A stretch of DNA of 64,000 nt, taken from an uncultured Spirochaetota bacterium. GTDB taxonomy: Bacteria; Spirochaetota; UBA4802; UBA5550. Shown one piece after another: positions 8,284-17,188 of the stretch. The notes below the pieces were generated by a model that had not been told where the DNA came from, did no database searches, and saw only the letters and a program-made list of their open reading frames with translations. Where the stretch lies: positions 62,001 through 126,000 of the forward strand of contig CALMRZ010000078.1 of the NCBI GenBank assembly GCA_937872225.1, written 5' to 3'. The position numbers and the translations under genes were made by a program. Numbering within the stretch: the stretch's first letter is position 1; the number at the start of each line of letters is the position of its first letter.

Positions 8284-9801
8284 ATGATTAAAACCATAAA
8301 AGACTACGGCGGCGATATCAAGGAATCATGTGACATTTGCGTGATCGGCAGCGGTCCCGGCGGCGGCGTCGCGGCAAAGGAGCTTGCCGAGAAAGGGCTC
8401 TCGGTGGTGCTCCTCGAGGAGGGCGGCCACTTCACCGTGAAGGAATGGGACGGCAAACCGGTGAAGGGGCTCATCGACATGTACCGCCACGGAGGCGCCA
8501 CCGGGACCATGGGAAATCCCTTCATATCCCTCACCCTGGGAAAATGCATCGGCGGCACCAGCACCGTCAACTCCGCCACCTGTTTCCGCACGCCGGCGCC
8601 CGTTCTCAGGAAATGGCGCGACGAGCTTGGCCTGGGCGCCATGACCGAGGAGACCCTGAACCCCTACTTTGACAGGGTCGAGAAGATCATCAATGTCACG
8701 GAGCTCCCCTGGGACGTGCTGGGCAACAACGCGAAAATCGTAAGGCGCGGATGCGAGAAGCTCGGCTATACCTGCAGGCCCCTGCGGCACAACGTGAAGG
8801 ACTGCAAGGGGTGCGGGCCCTGCCAGTTCGGGTGCCAGGAGAACGCCAAGCAGAGCGTCAACGTGACCTACGTCCCGAAGGCGGAGGCAGCCGGCGCGCG
8901 AATATACTCCAACTGCCGCGCCGAGGGGATCATGGTGAAGAACGGCGCCGCGGAAGGCGTGGAAGGCTCCGTCGTTGAACCGAAATCGGGGAAGCGCGTC
9001 TACGGCGTGTCCGTCAGGGCGAAGGCAGTCGTGGTCTCCTGCGGCGCCATGATCACGCCGTCGTTCCTGATGTGGAGCGGCCTGAAAAACTGGCACATCG
9101 GCAGGCACCTGCAGATCCACCCGGCCGGCAGGGTGGTGGCGCTGATGAACGAAACCGTCAGGGGATGGCAGGGGGTTTCCCAGGGCGCCTATATCGATGA
9201 TTTCGAGGACGAAGGGATCGTGATGGAGGGCATCATGGTCCATCCCTCGCTTCTCCTGGCGGCCCTTCCCGGCGTGGGGCACAGGCACAAGGAAATGGCG
9301 GTGAAGTACAACAACCTCGCGGCCTTCGGCGTCATGGTCCACGACGAGACCGAAGGGCGCGTGCTCAAGGGCTACAGCCCGAAGCGGAACCGGGGAATAG
9401 TGGCGACCTACATGATCAAGAGGTCCGACGCGGACAAGCTCAAGCGGGCCGTCGCCTACCTGTCGAAAATATTCTTCGCGGCCGGCGCGCTCCGCGTCTA
9501 CACCGCCATATCAAAAATGCCGTACCTGGATTCCGTCGAGGACGCCGACCGTCTGCTGGACCTGCGCGTGAAGCCGAACCAGATGGAGATCATGGCCTTT
9601 CATCCCCTGGGTTCCTGCAGGATGGCTTCGGGTCCGAAGCAGGGCGCGGTGGACTGCGGCGGCGAGTCTTTCGAGGTGAGGAACCTTTTCGTGGCCGACG
9701 CGAGCCTCATCCCCACCTCCCTGGGGGTGAACCCGCAGATCACCATCATGGCCCTGTCGAACTACGTGGCCGACGGGATCGCGCGGCGCTTCGGGAAATG
9801 A
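8284..9801 (+). CDS. GMC-family FAD-dependent oxidoreductase with CxxCxxCxxxC insert
   Basis: 505 residues from the ATG at 8284, which has AAAGGTG 6 bp upstream; an in-frame ATG at 8221 would run inside the preceding gene. The FAD-binding motif is VIGSGPGGGVAAKELAEKG at 20-38 and the second GMC signature GKCIGGTSTVNSATCFR is at 87-102. The C-terminal catalytic region contains HPLGSCRMASG and NPQITIMALSNYVADGIA. Cys174, 177, 180 and 184 (CKGCGPCQFGC) repeat the spacing seen in the other GMC protein at 1267-3549 and could hold an iron-sulfur cluster. The enzyme should oxidise an alcohol to an aldehyde or ketone. The substrate is unknown; the neighbouring acyl-CoA island suggests a lipid or sterol alcohol. 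It pairs with the 137-residue partner gene. Confidence 0.88.
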   Translation: MIKTIKDYGGDIKESCDICVIGSGPGGGVAAKELAEKGLSVVLLEEGGHFTVKEWDGKPVKGLIDMYRHGGATGTMGNPFISLTLGKCIGGTSTVNSATCFRTPAPVLRKWRDELGLGAMTEETLNPYFDRVEKIINVTELPWDVLGNNAKIVRRGCEKLGYTCRPLRHNVKDCKGCGPCQFGCQENAKQSVNVTYVPKAEAAGARIYSNCRAEGIMVKNGAAEGVEGSVVEPKSGKRVYGVSVRAKAVVVSCGAMITPSFLMWSGLKNWHIGRHLQIHPAGRVVALMNETVRGWQGVSQGAYIDDFEDEGIVMEGIMVHPSLLLAALPGVGHRHKEMAVKYNNLAAFGVMVHDETEGRVLKGYSPKRNRGIVATYMIKRSDADKLKRAVAYLSKIFFAAGALRVYTAISKMPYLDSVEDADRLLDLRVKPNQMEIMAFHPLGSCRMASGPKQGAVDCGGESFEVRNLFVADASLIPTSLGVNPQITIMALSNYVADGIARRFGK

Positions 9802-9806
9802 TGCGC

Positions 9807-9827
9807 AGCGGCGGGCATCCCGCCGCT
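9807..9827. terminator. Bidirectional terminator-like hairpin between convergent genes
   Basis: Perfect inverted repeat AGCGGCGGG-CAT-CCCGCCGCT between the GMC gene (+) and the PilJ-domain gene (-); it overlaps the last bases of the latter. No long T-run is present. Confidence 0.5.
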
Positions 9828-10677
9828 ATTCCTTCTTCGTGCCGTCCTTGAACATGCCGGGATAGAGCTTCATCATGCAGTCGGGGCAGATGCTGTGGGT
9901 GAAGACCATGTCCTTCTTGTCGCGCAGGTATTCATCTATCGATGTCCATGACCGCGGGTTCTCCGGGTGGTCGTTGTCGGTCCGTATCTTCTTGCAGCTG
10001 GAACAGATGGGGAGGAGCTGCTCGATTTCTGCCAGGCGGGCCTCGGCCCTTCGGTATCTCTTCACCTGGCGGACCATGGCCGTGAGAACCGCTCCGGCAA
10101 CAAGCAGTATCGCGGATATGATGATGAGCCACAGGTTCCGCAGGTCGCTGTCCGAATGTTTTTGAATCGTCATGACCGTGCGGTCGATGGTATTGATAAG
10201 GTGCTCGTTGTTTTCGTGGATATACCGCAGCGAAACGGGGTTCCCGTCCTTGAGAAACTGCGCCACGTGATGTTTAAAGGGGATCCATTCCTTTATCACT
10301 TCCTCCAGGCGGGCCCGGCTTTCCTGGTCATCGATGGCGGGAAGCCGCGACGACAGGGTCAGGTTCATGTCAAGGGGGACCGACCCGCCGCGGGTGATGC
10401 CGTATATGGTCGCGTTGAAAACAACGGTTGAATTCACAACATTGCTTTTCGGCAGGACGCCGTCCTGGTAGAGCAGTATCTCCTTCGTTATCTTCTGCGT
10501 GAGCATGCGCAGGCGACCGGCAGCGTTAATCCGGGCATTGTCGCTTACCTGCATGCGGACATAGGAGTAGATGGTCATCGAATACGCCGCGATGACCATA
10601 CCGGTTAACGCGTATATGAAGATGAACCGGAGCGCGCTGTTTGTTCTTGTGTGTTGTTTTTCCTGCAATGCATCCAT
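9826..10677 (-). CDS. Membrane sensor protein with PilJ-type periplasmic domain and Cys-rich C-terminal motif
   Basis: 283 residues. An N-terminal membrane segment (RFIFIYALTGMVIAAYSM, ~17-34) is followed by a periplasmic domain with INAAGRLRMLTQKITKE (~55-71), typical of type IV pili methyl-accepting (PilJ) N-terminal domains. A second membrane segment lies near 185-203. The cytoplasmic tail has LPICSSCKKIRTD...SWTSIDEYL...FTHSICPDCMMKLYP. This two-Cys-pair motif is usually found at the ends of PAS or GGDEF sensor proteins, but no output domain follows here. It may therefore sense signals and pass them to a separate partner. The start codon has no obvious ribosome-binding site. Confidence 0.7.
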   Translation of the reverse strand: MDALQEKQHTRTNSALRFIFIYALTGMVIAAYSMTIYSYVRMQVSDNARINAAGRLRMLTQKITKEILLYQDGVLPKSNVVNSTVVFNATIYGITRGGSVPLDMNLTLSSRLPAIDDQESRARLEEVIKEWIPFKHHVAQFLKDGNPVSLRYIHENNEHLINTIDRTVMTIQKHSDSDLRNLWLIIISAILLVAGAVLTAMVRQVKRYRRAEARLAEIEQLLPICSSCKKIRTDNDHPENPRSWTSIDEYLRDKKDMVFTHSICPDCMMKLYPGMFKDGTKKE

Positions 10678-10740
10678 AATGTACTATGTAATCTGTAAAG
10701 AAGCTTGGTTACCGTTTATATGATCAAAATACCCCTATGT

Positions 10741-11583
10741 CTATTTCACTTCGATGAATTTGTTTCCCGTCCAGGACAGGGCGGTCTTCTTCGTTTCCTT
10801 GAGTGCATAGCTCTTTTTGCCATCGTCGAAATTCTCCAGGGTCTGCACCAGCACGAGGCCGTTTTGTATCCCGCCCTTTTCGTCGGGGTAAATGAATTTT
10901 GACAGACTGTGGAATACGCCGCTCTCGACCGTGCTGATCGCGGTGGAGCCGTACATGATATCCGAACCGTTGTACATCAGGACGATCGCGCCGAAGGGAT
11001 AGCCGCACGCCCCGTAGCTGAATTCCAGGGTCAGTATGTTGGATATCCCGGAGAAGCCCCGAGGGCCGTGGAGCTCCGCGGATACGCTGTAGCCGAAGGA
11101 CCGGTCTTCGGAGAGGACCCCTATGGCGTCAAAAACCGCGGCTGATACGATTTTCCCGCCGCTGGCGATCATCGCATGAACCGGTATGGCACCTGAATTT
11201 TTAGCGCTCTTTATGGTGAAGAGGAAGAGGGCGGGGTTCCCCCGGTACTGCACCGGCAGCGCGGCGATTGAAAGGAACCCTCCCCAGACATAGCCTTTAA
11301 CCGGGCCCCTGGTGCTGTCATGGCTGACCAGGTACCAGGGCGCCTTGAGGCCGTCCACGATATAGGCGGAATCGCTCTTCTTCTCGATCCTGACCTGGTA
11401 GCCGACCGGCAGGTTGTCTATGATGTTGTTGCCGATGACCGGGGCGCTTCGGATATTGACCGTGTCCGCCGCGAGAAAAACCAGCGCGCCGTTTTCAAAG
11501 GCATCCATGTTGTAAAGCCGGAGTTTGATGCCCGCATGGGCATTGACGGTCATCAGGACAAGGATGGCCATGGTTCTTTTCAT
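10741..11583 (-). CDS. Secreted SH3b-domain protein
   Basis: 280 residues with a short signal peptide (MKRTMAILVLMTVNAHAG). Residues ~35-105 resemble a bacterial SH3 domain (AADTVNIRSAPVIGNNIIDNLPVGYQVRI...WYLVS...GYVWGGFL), a fold that commonly binds cell-wall peptides. The remaining ~170 residues are unrecognised. A GGAG site lies about 9 bp before the ATG at 11583. It follows the PilJ-domain gene in the same direction but upstream of it, with a 63-bp gap, so co-transcription is possible. Likely periplasmic or surface-located. Confidence 0.7.
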   Translation of the reverse strand: MKRTMAILVLMTVNAHAGIKLRLYNMDAFENGALVFLAADTVNIRSAPVIGNNIIDNLPVGYQVRIEKKSDSAYIVDGLKAPWYLVSHDSTRGPVKGYVWGGFLSIAALPVQYRGNPALFLFTIKSAKNSGAIPVHAMIASGGKIVSAAVFDAIGVLSEDRSFGYSVSAELHGPRGFSGISNILTLEFSYGACGYPFGAIVLMYNGSDIMYGSTAISTVESGVFHSLSKFIYPDEKGGIQNGLVLVQTLENFDDGKKSYALKETKKTALSWTGNKFIEVK

Positions 11584-11758
11584 CGTGCGTCTCCGTGTCG
11601 GGTATTTCCAGAATTCACGGGGAAACAGTACCGGTGGTGTTTCTGCCGGTAAAGAATAAATAAAGCGGGAAGGGAAAAAAGTATTGAACTTGTACCTCGA
11701 TGAGTCATAGGCTGCTTATCAATTATAATTATATATGTACCACCAATGGAGAACCCCC

Positions 11759-12319
11759 ATGAACCATGTGAAGGTCAGCACGAACACGTTTATACCCATG
11801 CCCATGAGCATTGTCGGGACCATATATAACGGCAAGGAAAACTTCATGGCTGTGGGATGGGTTGCGCGGGTCAACGCGAAGCCCCCCATGATAGCCGTTG
11901 GCATCGGCAAAAACCATGCGACCTGCGGCGGCATCATTGCGACGAAGGCCTTCAGCGTGAACATTCCCGGAAAAGATCTCCTGGTCAAAACCGATTACGT
12001 GGGGATCGTCTCGGGCCATGGCGCCGATAAGTCGCGGGTGTTTGACCTGTTCTATGGCGACGTGCCCGGCGCGCCCCTGATCCGCGAGGCGTCGGTCTGC
12101 CTTGAGTGCCTTCTGGTCCATTCCGTCGATCTCCCGACCAACATGCTCTTTGTCGGCGAAATCAGGGGGGCATGGTGCGATGAAGGTTGTCTCGACGGAA
12201 AAAGCCCGGATTATAACCGCATCGGCTCGTTTTTTCTCACCATGCCGGACAACCGGTACTGGGCCTTCGGTGAAAATGTCGGCACGGCCTGGTCCGATGG
12301 ACGGCGGTATGGGGAATAA
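11759..12319 (+). CDS. Flavin reductase-like FMN-binding split-barrel protein
   Basis: About 186 residues from ATG 11759, which has GGAGA 6 bp upstream; an in-frame ATG at 11735 lacks a site. The sequence FIPMPMSIVGTIYNGKENFMAVGWVARVNAKPPMIAVGIGKNHATCGGI matches the N-terminal half of the flavin reductase (DIM6/NTAB) fold, and KAFSVNIPGKDLLVKTDYVG continues it. These proteins bind FMN and either reduce free flavin with NAD(P)H or act as flavin-dependent reductases. It stands alone between minus-strand genes, 3 bp before the end of a broken kinase gene. Substrate unknown. Confidence 0.8.
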   Translation: MNHVKVSTNTFIPMPMSIVGTIYNGKENFMAVGWVARVNAKPPMIAVGIGKNHATCGGIIATKAFSVNIPGKDLLVKTDYVGIVSGHGADKSRVFDLFYGDVPGAPLIREASVCLECLLVHSVDLPTNMLFVGEIRGAWCDEGCLDGKSPDYNRIGSFFLTMPDNRYWAFGENVGTAWSDGRRYGE

Positions 12320-12322
12320 TGT

Positions 12323-14083
12323 TCAGCCGATTGTCGCCGGGAATATAATTTCCCATCGGGTCCAGCCGTTGGGCTGGATGGCATATGTCCCCCTGAACTG
12401 CCTGACCAGGATGGATATAGGTTGGATTCCCAGGGTTTTAACATTCTGCGGTTCTCTGTGGTCCGGCAGACCGATCCCGTTGTCTGATACGCTCAGCATG
12501 ATCTCGTCATCCCCTTTGCGCCTGATCGAGATTGAGATTTCGCCGGGTCCGGTCCCGCCGGGAAGGGCGAATTTCAGAGCATTGATGACCATTTCATTGA
12601 CGGTGGGGCCGCAGGGTATTGCCGTATCGATGGCGCAGAATGTCGGTTCCATGTCAAAGGCCAACCTCGCGCTGCCGGACGGGAGCGACATGGTCTTGCA
12701 GAGTTCCGAGGCCGGGACCTGAAGCTGGTGTGACATGTCTATGCGGGAAAAAATGTTGGACCGGTACAGCTGTTCATGGATCAACGTCATGGAATAAATC
12801 CTGTTATTTGCTTCTCGAAAACCTTCCGTCAGTACCAGGCTCCGCTTGTTATCGGCCTGAAGATTGAGGAGGCTGGTTGTCAGCTGCAGGTTGTTCTTTA
12901 CCCGGTGGTGGATCTCCTTCAGTAAAACCTCTTTTTCCCGGAGCGAAGAGATGATTTCCTCTTCGGCATGCTTGCGTTCCGTAATGTCGATATCCATGCA
13001 CGCGTATTCCTTGCTGCCGCCCACTCCGGGGATGGGAAAAGTTTACGGTAGCAGGATTTTCTCTGTTCCGTCTTTTCCGGTATGGCGCCACTCCCTCGGT
13101 TCGCCGGGCCTGTCGGCCGCGTCCAGTGCCGCGAAGGAGCTGTTGAAAACGGACGCCTGGTCCCGGGACAGGATGATCCGCTCCAGGTTTTACCGATAGC
13201 TTCGTCTGTACCGATGCCGAAGGGCCCCTCCGGCGCCCGGTTCCAGCTGATGATCCTTCCGTCCCGATCGAAGGTCTGAATGGCGACAAAGGGCATGTAA
13301 TCGGCCACGGCGTTGAACCGGGCTTCGTGCTGCTTCCGGATCTCTTCGGCCATGGTCAGCTTACGGGTCTCTTCCTCGAGGGCGGCGTACGCATGGCTGA
13401 GCTCAGGGTTGCGTTTGTCCAGCGCCATGACCAATGAATCAAGGAAGCTGCGGATCCGGGATATGGTGAGGATGACGGCGGCAATGATGATCCCCACGCC
13501 GATGATCTGGTCTATCCGCGATGAGGCAGACGTCAGGTGCTTCCAGACGTCGAAATCCCACTGGATGGCGCCCGTCAAGGCAAGGATTCCCATGACGCTC
13601 ATGACCGTCATCCCGGCCCCAAGGGTCATGAGCCCGGCGTTCTTGCCGATGATGGAGGCGCTGATAAGGGGGTGCGGGGGCAAGGAGGAACATCTTGCCG
13701 CCTCTTACCAGGCCGAAATTGAGGGGCCCGACCATGGCGAGGGCCAGCACCCATGATACGAATATAACGCTGCCCGGGTGGAATGATAGTTTTCCCCGGA
13801 ACAGGTAGAGGGCCAGAACAATCGGAATCGTGGCGGACTGCAGTGCCATGATGGGTTTAAAACCGATTGTCGGTATCCGGATGAGGGAAGATATGACTGC
13901 CGGCACAATGATAATGAGGCTGACTTTCAAGATCGTGTCAGAAAGCTTTTTAGCGGATTTCGGGCAGCGATTCGACTCTATCTTCGCCTGATGGTGGACC
14001 GGCGCTATCGGGGCTGAAGATCTTTCTAAAAAATATACCCGGGTCGGCCATGCTCTCCTCCCTCTCTCAATGGAGCGGATCAT
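12323..14083 (-). pseudogene. Broken sensor histidine kinase (HWE/HisKA_2 type), two frameshifts and one in-frame stop
   Basis: Three overlapping frames together encode one kinase. Residues from 14083 downward give several membrane segments (ILKVSLIIIVPAVISSL, IVLALYLFRG, VIFVSWVLALAMVGPLNFG). The frame shifts near 13665-13685 within a C-rich run, then continues with more membrane segments and a PAS domain (GRIISWNRAPEGPFGIGTDEAIGKT). It shifts again near 13188, where one missing base restores ERIILSRDQASVFNSS. An in-frame TAA at 13043-13045 then interrupts the end of the PAS domain. The intact 3' part (12323-13024) has LLKEIHHRVKNNLQL, the H-box of HisKA_2 kinases, and NGIGLP of the ATPase domain. 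Three lesions in one gene, with neighbours intact, favour a real pseudogene over sequencing error. The C-terminal piece could still be expressed from ATG 13024. Confidence 0.8.
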
Positions 14084-14331
14084 GTGTCGCAGTATGATTG
14101 TATTGTGCCGGCTGAATAAATGATGTCAACATCTTCTTGACCCGGCATATTCCGTGGGCCGGGCAGGTAACATGCACCCGGCACCGGCAGTTGAAATATA
14201 CGGCCGGGTCAGCATAATAATTGACAGGTAACCGTCGGTATGATACTGTATCGGTGCTTCACCCAATCCTTCCTGGATCATATGCGGATGGGTCCGGCGA
14301 GGCACTATCATCTTCCAGAGGTCAGACCACC

Positions 14332-14973
14332 ATGAAACAATCAGGGAAAAGGTTTATCGGCACCACTTTCATTGCGGCCACCGCGCTTGCTGTTATCTCC
14401 TGCTCGACGTCAAAAATATCACTTAACAGGGCCGAGATGGACAAGGTTACCACCGTTGCGATTATGCGCTTCGATTCGTCGCCGGGGATACAGGACGTCG
14501 TCGTGACGGAGTGCGAGGAGGCCTTCCGGGGCCATTTCATAGACGCCGGCAAGAATGTCGTTGAGCGGTCGAAACTGAAGTCAATCCTGAAGGAGGTCGA
14601 GCGGTCCCAGTCCGGAATGGTGAGCAGCTCCGAGGAGATAGGCCGTCTCAGCGGGGCCCAGGCGCTCCTCTTCGGCACGATTACCCGGAACGAGGAAGAA
14701 GTGAAATGGGTCGAGTATATTGAGTATGTGAAAAATCCGGCCACCAAGGAGACAGAGAAAATCAAAAAGTCGAAGCGGAAAAAGTTTTTCAGGTTCCAGA
14801 TCCAGGCCCGCCTGGTTTCAACATCGAGCGGCGCCACCATCATGACGATTAAGAACGAGTATCCCGAGCGGTCATACGAAATTACCGATTCCATGACGCT
14901 GAACCGTTTCAGGGAAAATATCCTTGAACAGATGGGTAAGGATTTAAAGAAGTACTTGGAAGAAAGAAAATAG
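14332..14973 (+). CDS. CsgG/LpoB-like lipoprotein
   Basis: 213 residues from ATG 14332 (AGAGG upstream). The lipoprotein signal ends in AVISC with Cys24 as the lipidated residue. The mature part contains VTTVAIMRFDSSPGIQDVV...ERSKLKSILKEVERSQSGM...SGAQALLFGTIT, matching the CsgG-like fold used by curli secretion channels and penicillin-binding-protein activators (LpoB). No curli genes are nearby, so an envelope-stress or cell-wall role is as likely as export. An in-frame ATG at 14221 would hide the signal peptide and is unlikely. A strong terminator follows at 14990. Confidence 0.8.
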   Translation: MKQSGKRFIGTTFIAATALAVISCSTSKISLNRAEMDKVTTVAIMRFDSSPGIQDVVVTECEEAFRGHFIDAGKNVVERSKLKSILKEVERSQSGMVSSSEEIGRLSGAQALLFGTITRNEEEVKWVEYIEYVKNPATKETEKIKKSKRKKFFRFQIQARLVSTSSGATIMTIKNEYPERSYEITDSMTLNRFRENILEQMGKDLKKYLEERK

Positions 14974-14989
14974 CGTTTGACTCTTCACG

Positions 14990-15033
14990 CCGGTGCCCGG
15001 GGTGTTAGGGCACCGGTGCCCCGTTGTTTTTTT
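14990..15033 (+). terminator. Rho-independent terminator
   Basis: CCGGTGCCC pairs with GGGCACCGG (14990-14998 with 15008-15016) and a T-run follows at 15027-15033. It ends the CsgG-like lipoprotein transcript and isolates the acyl-CoA island to the right. Confidence 0.75.
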
Positions 15034-15055
15034 GGAAAAAATTAATCTTTTTTTA

Positions 15056-15112
15056 TTGACAATAATGCGTCCGATGATTAATTTCATATCAGATTTGGTT
15101 GGTCGTCCAATT
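15056..15112 (+). promoter_or_regulatory. Promoter with operator-like inverted repeat (site A)
   Basis: TTGACA at 15056-15061, a 17-base spacer and TAATTT at 15079-15084 form a good sigma-70-type promoter. Starting about 6 bases after the predicted start point, GGTTGGTCGTCCAATT (15097-15112) has the form GGTTGR-N4-YCAAYY. That is the same form as site B (15221) and the perfect repeat at 30738 beside the tetR gene. Binding there would block transcription. The 335-bp gap 14974-15308 holds the terminator, this promoter, site B and nothing else I can name. Confidence 0.55.
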
Positions 15113-15220
15113 TAAAAGTTGGACATTAATTAAAATATTCAATGTTAAAAGTTTATGCGGTTTTATTTGGATATCCGCAGAGGGATGTCCGTGGGACGGC
15201 TTTTTGCAACAATCAATGTT

Positions 15221-15236
15221 GGTTGGCCGTCCAATC
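15221..15236. promoter_or_regulatory. Operator-like inverted repeat (site B)
   Basis: GGTTGGCCGTCCAATC. The surrounding 17 bases, TTGGTTGGCCGTCCAAT at 15219-15235, differ from the site A region by one base. It lies 73 bp before the PHP-domain gene. Probable second binding site of the same repressor. Confidence 0.5.
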
Positions 15237-15308
15237 AAGAACCTGGCTGGTGATCGAAAGTGGATGAATCAGCCGGCGCTCTTTTGAATTTTTTACCGGT
15301 TGGTATCT

Positions 15309-15857
15309 ATGCTGCTCAAAGGTTGTCTCCACACTCACACCACCTGCTCCGACGGCAAGTTGACCCCGCAGGAGGTCGCCAGTGCCTACGAGGCCAAGGG
15401 GTATGATTTTGTAGCTTTTACGGACCATGACTACCTGCTGAAGCCGAATTACCGTGAGCTGTACGATCAGGTCAGGACCGACATGATCATTTTCCACGGC
15501 ATTGAGATCACGGCGTTTGTAAGAGGTTATGTCCATGTCAACAGGATCGAAGGCGACAGCGAGACGCTCCACATTTTCAACCATATCGGCGAGTACGATA
15601 TGACGCCGGAACAGGTGCTGGAACGGCTGGCTGAACTGGAGAAGATGTATCGCCTTGACGCGGTGGAGATAACGACCAAGGGGTTCCGCGACACGCTATT
15701 TGAGTCGCTGAACATACGGTATCCCAAGATCGCTTCCGACGATTCCCACACGATGGTGGGTATCGGGCGGGCCTGGATCGAGCTCGATGCGAAGCGCGAC
15801 AAGGATTCAATACTGAGGGCGATCAGGCAGGGGACGTTCTGGAACTGTTACGTATGA
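15309..15857 (+). CDS. PHP-domain metal-dependent hydrolase
   Basis: 182 residues from ATG 15309; an in-frame TTG lies at 15300. The N-terminal motif LHTHTTCSDGKLTPQEV has the paired histidines (His8, His10) of PHP phosphoesterases. AFTDHDYL near residue 35, HGIEIT near 64 and ASDDSHTMVGIG near 143 supply further metal ligands. PHP domains bind two or three metal ions and hydrolyse phosphoesters such as histidinol phosphate or nucleotides. The protein is shorter than most stand-alone PHP enzymes but the core motifs are present. It is the first gene after sites A and B, and its relation to the acyl-CoA genes is unclear. Confidence 0.8.
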   Translation: MLLKGCLHTHTTCSDGKLTPQEVASAYEAKGYDFVAFTDHDYLLKPNYRELYDQVRTDMIIFHGIEITAFVRGYVHVNRIEGDSETLHIFNHIGEYDMTPEQVLERLAELEKMYRLDAVEITTKGFRDTLFESLNIRYPKIASDDSHTMVGIGRAWIELDAKRDKDSILRAIRQGTFWNCYV

Positions 15858-15890
15858 CGGTCCGGAGCGGGACAAGCCTCATCATTCCAT

Positions 15891-15918
15891 CCCCCCTCTC
15901 CGTTGAATTGGGAGGGGG
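15891..15918. repeat. CCCCTCTCC/GGAGAGGGG-type dispersed hairpin repeat
   Basis: CCCCCTCTCC, a short spacer, then GGGAGGGGG, followed by GGTGAGGTTGG. It resembles copies at 33246, 33786 and 45565. It lies in the gap between the PHP gene and the first thiolase-like gene. Confidence 0.5.
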
Positions 15919-16030
15919 CGCGGAGCGCGGGTGAGGTTGGTGTGAATCAGAAAATAAATAGTAATAAGGAAACAATGCAGGAGGTTTATTGTGATCCTTT
16001 ATCATTTCAGTAACAACAGGAGGATTGGTG

Positions 16031-17176
16031 ATGGGTAAAAGAATAGCGATCTGTGCCGTAGCGCAGATCAAAAACGAGCCGGCATACGACCATATGCGGT
16101 TCCAGAACATGCTCCTCGAGTGCTTCGAGCCGATCATGGAACAGACCAAGGTCACCTATGACATGGAGAAGGGCATCAGGACTGTTATATCCTGCTCGGA
16201 TGACGTGTTTGACGCGCGGACCATATCCAACAACGGGGTGACGGACGTGCTGGGCGCCCACTTCCGCGGGGAAGAGAAGATGGCGCAGGAAAGCTTGAAC
16301 GGCCTCGGCTATGCGATGGCCAGCATCCTTTCGGGCCATGATGACGTGATATTGTTCATGGGCCACTGCAAGGAATCCCAGGGAGAGAGCCGGCGCATGG
16401 CGACCAACCTCGCCTATGATCCCTTCTACTGCAGGCCCCTCGGCATGGACTTCCAGAACGCCGACGCCCTGCAGGCCAGGGCGTACATGGAAAAATCGGG
16501 CGTCACGGACGAGCATCTCGCGAAAATAGTCGTCCGTTCCAGGAAGAACGCGAAGAAGAACCCCTATGCCCGCGAAAATAAAATGGTGGATGAAAAAGAA
16601 GTCATGAGTTCGCCGATGTATCTCGATCCGCTGCGCGAGATGCACGTGTACCCGGTCACCGACTGGGCATACGGCATGCTCCTCTGCTGCGAAGAGCGGG
16701 TGAAAGAGTTCTGCAAAAACCCGGTCTGGATAACCGGGTACGGCAGCTGCATGGACCGCTATTTCCTCGGCGACAGGGACCTTGCGGGCAATTTCTCCCT
16801 CAAGAACGCGGCCCAGCGCGCCTATGAGAAAGCCGGCATCAAGGACCCGAGAAAAGAAATACAGGTGTTTGAACTGAGCGATCACGCCGCTTACCAGCTT
16901 CCGATGTGGGCTGAAGGCGTCGGCATTGCCGATGAAGGCAAGGGCGGGGCATGGATCGACGGCGGCGGCATGGACACGTTCAACGTGAACCTGTCGGGGG
17001 GCCAGCTCAACGGGAATCCGCTCCTCCTCGGGGGCGCGGCCCGGGCCATCGAATGCTACTATCAGCTTGCCGGACAGGCGGGGGACCGCCAGGTCAAGGG
17101 CGCCAAGAAGGCCCTCGCACAGGCCGCAACCGGCGGGGCGGGCCAGCACCAGGCCGTCATAGTAATGGAAGCGTAG
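16031..17176 (+). CDS. Thiolase-superfamily protein, type A (SCP2-thiolase-like), lacking the usual catalytic residues
   Basis: 381 residues from ATG 16031 with AGGAGG 6 bp upstream. The fold markers of SCP2-type thiolases are present (AYEKAGIKDPRKEIQVFELSDHAAYQL, NVNLSGGQLNGNPLLLGGAARAIE). Compared with its paralogue at 26244, the segment holding the nucleophile (SCVEG there) reads AQESL here. The HDCF-type site reads ELSDHAAY, so neither Cys nor His is present. It cannot be an ordinary thiolase. It may be a structural subunit or use other residues, as in the Ltp2-type retro-aldolases of steroid side-chain degradation. It opens the cassette type A (16031), type B (17189), SCP2-SCP2-DUF35 (18399), with 11-12 bp gaps. 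Confidence 0.85.
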   Translation: MGKRIAICAVAQIKNEPAYDHMRFQNMLLECFEPIMEQTKVTYDMEKGIRTVISCSDDVFDARTISNNGVTDVLGAHFRGEEKMAQESLNGLGYAMASILSGHDDVILFMGHCKESQGESRRMATNLAYDPFYCRPLGMDFQNADALQARAYMEKSGVTDEHLAKIVVRSRKNAKKNPYARENKMVDEKEVMSSPMYLDPLREMHVYPVTDWAYGMLLCCEERVKEFCKNPVWITGYGSCMDRYFLGDRDLAGNFSLKNAAQRAYEKAGIKDPRKEIQVFELSDHAAYQLPMWAEGVGIADEGKGGAWIDGGGMDTFNVNLSGGQLNGNPLLLGGAARAIECYYQLAGQAGDRQVKGAKKALAQAATGGAGQHQAVIVMEA

Positions 17177-17188
17177 GGAGGTTTGACA

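Noticed and set aside
12102-12722. 206-residue + strand frame over the end of the flavin-reductase gene and the kinase pseudogene
   Set aside because: Out of frame with the flavin reductase and opposite the well-conserved kinase ATPase domain.
15157-15200. Second CsrA-type RNA element (AGAGGGATGT near 15178)
   Set aside because: The motif is one base off consensus and the surrounding pairing is weak; it does not repeat the fold seen at 54056-54159.
15099-15287. 62-codon frame in the gap before the PHP gene
   Set aside because: It spans the promoter and operator-like repeats, has no ribosome-binding site and no recognisable protein features.
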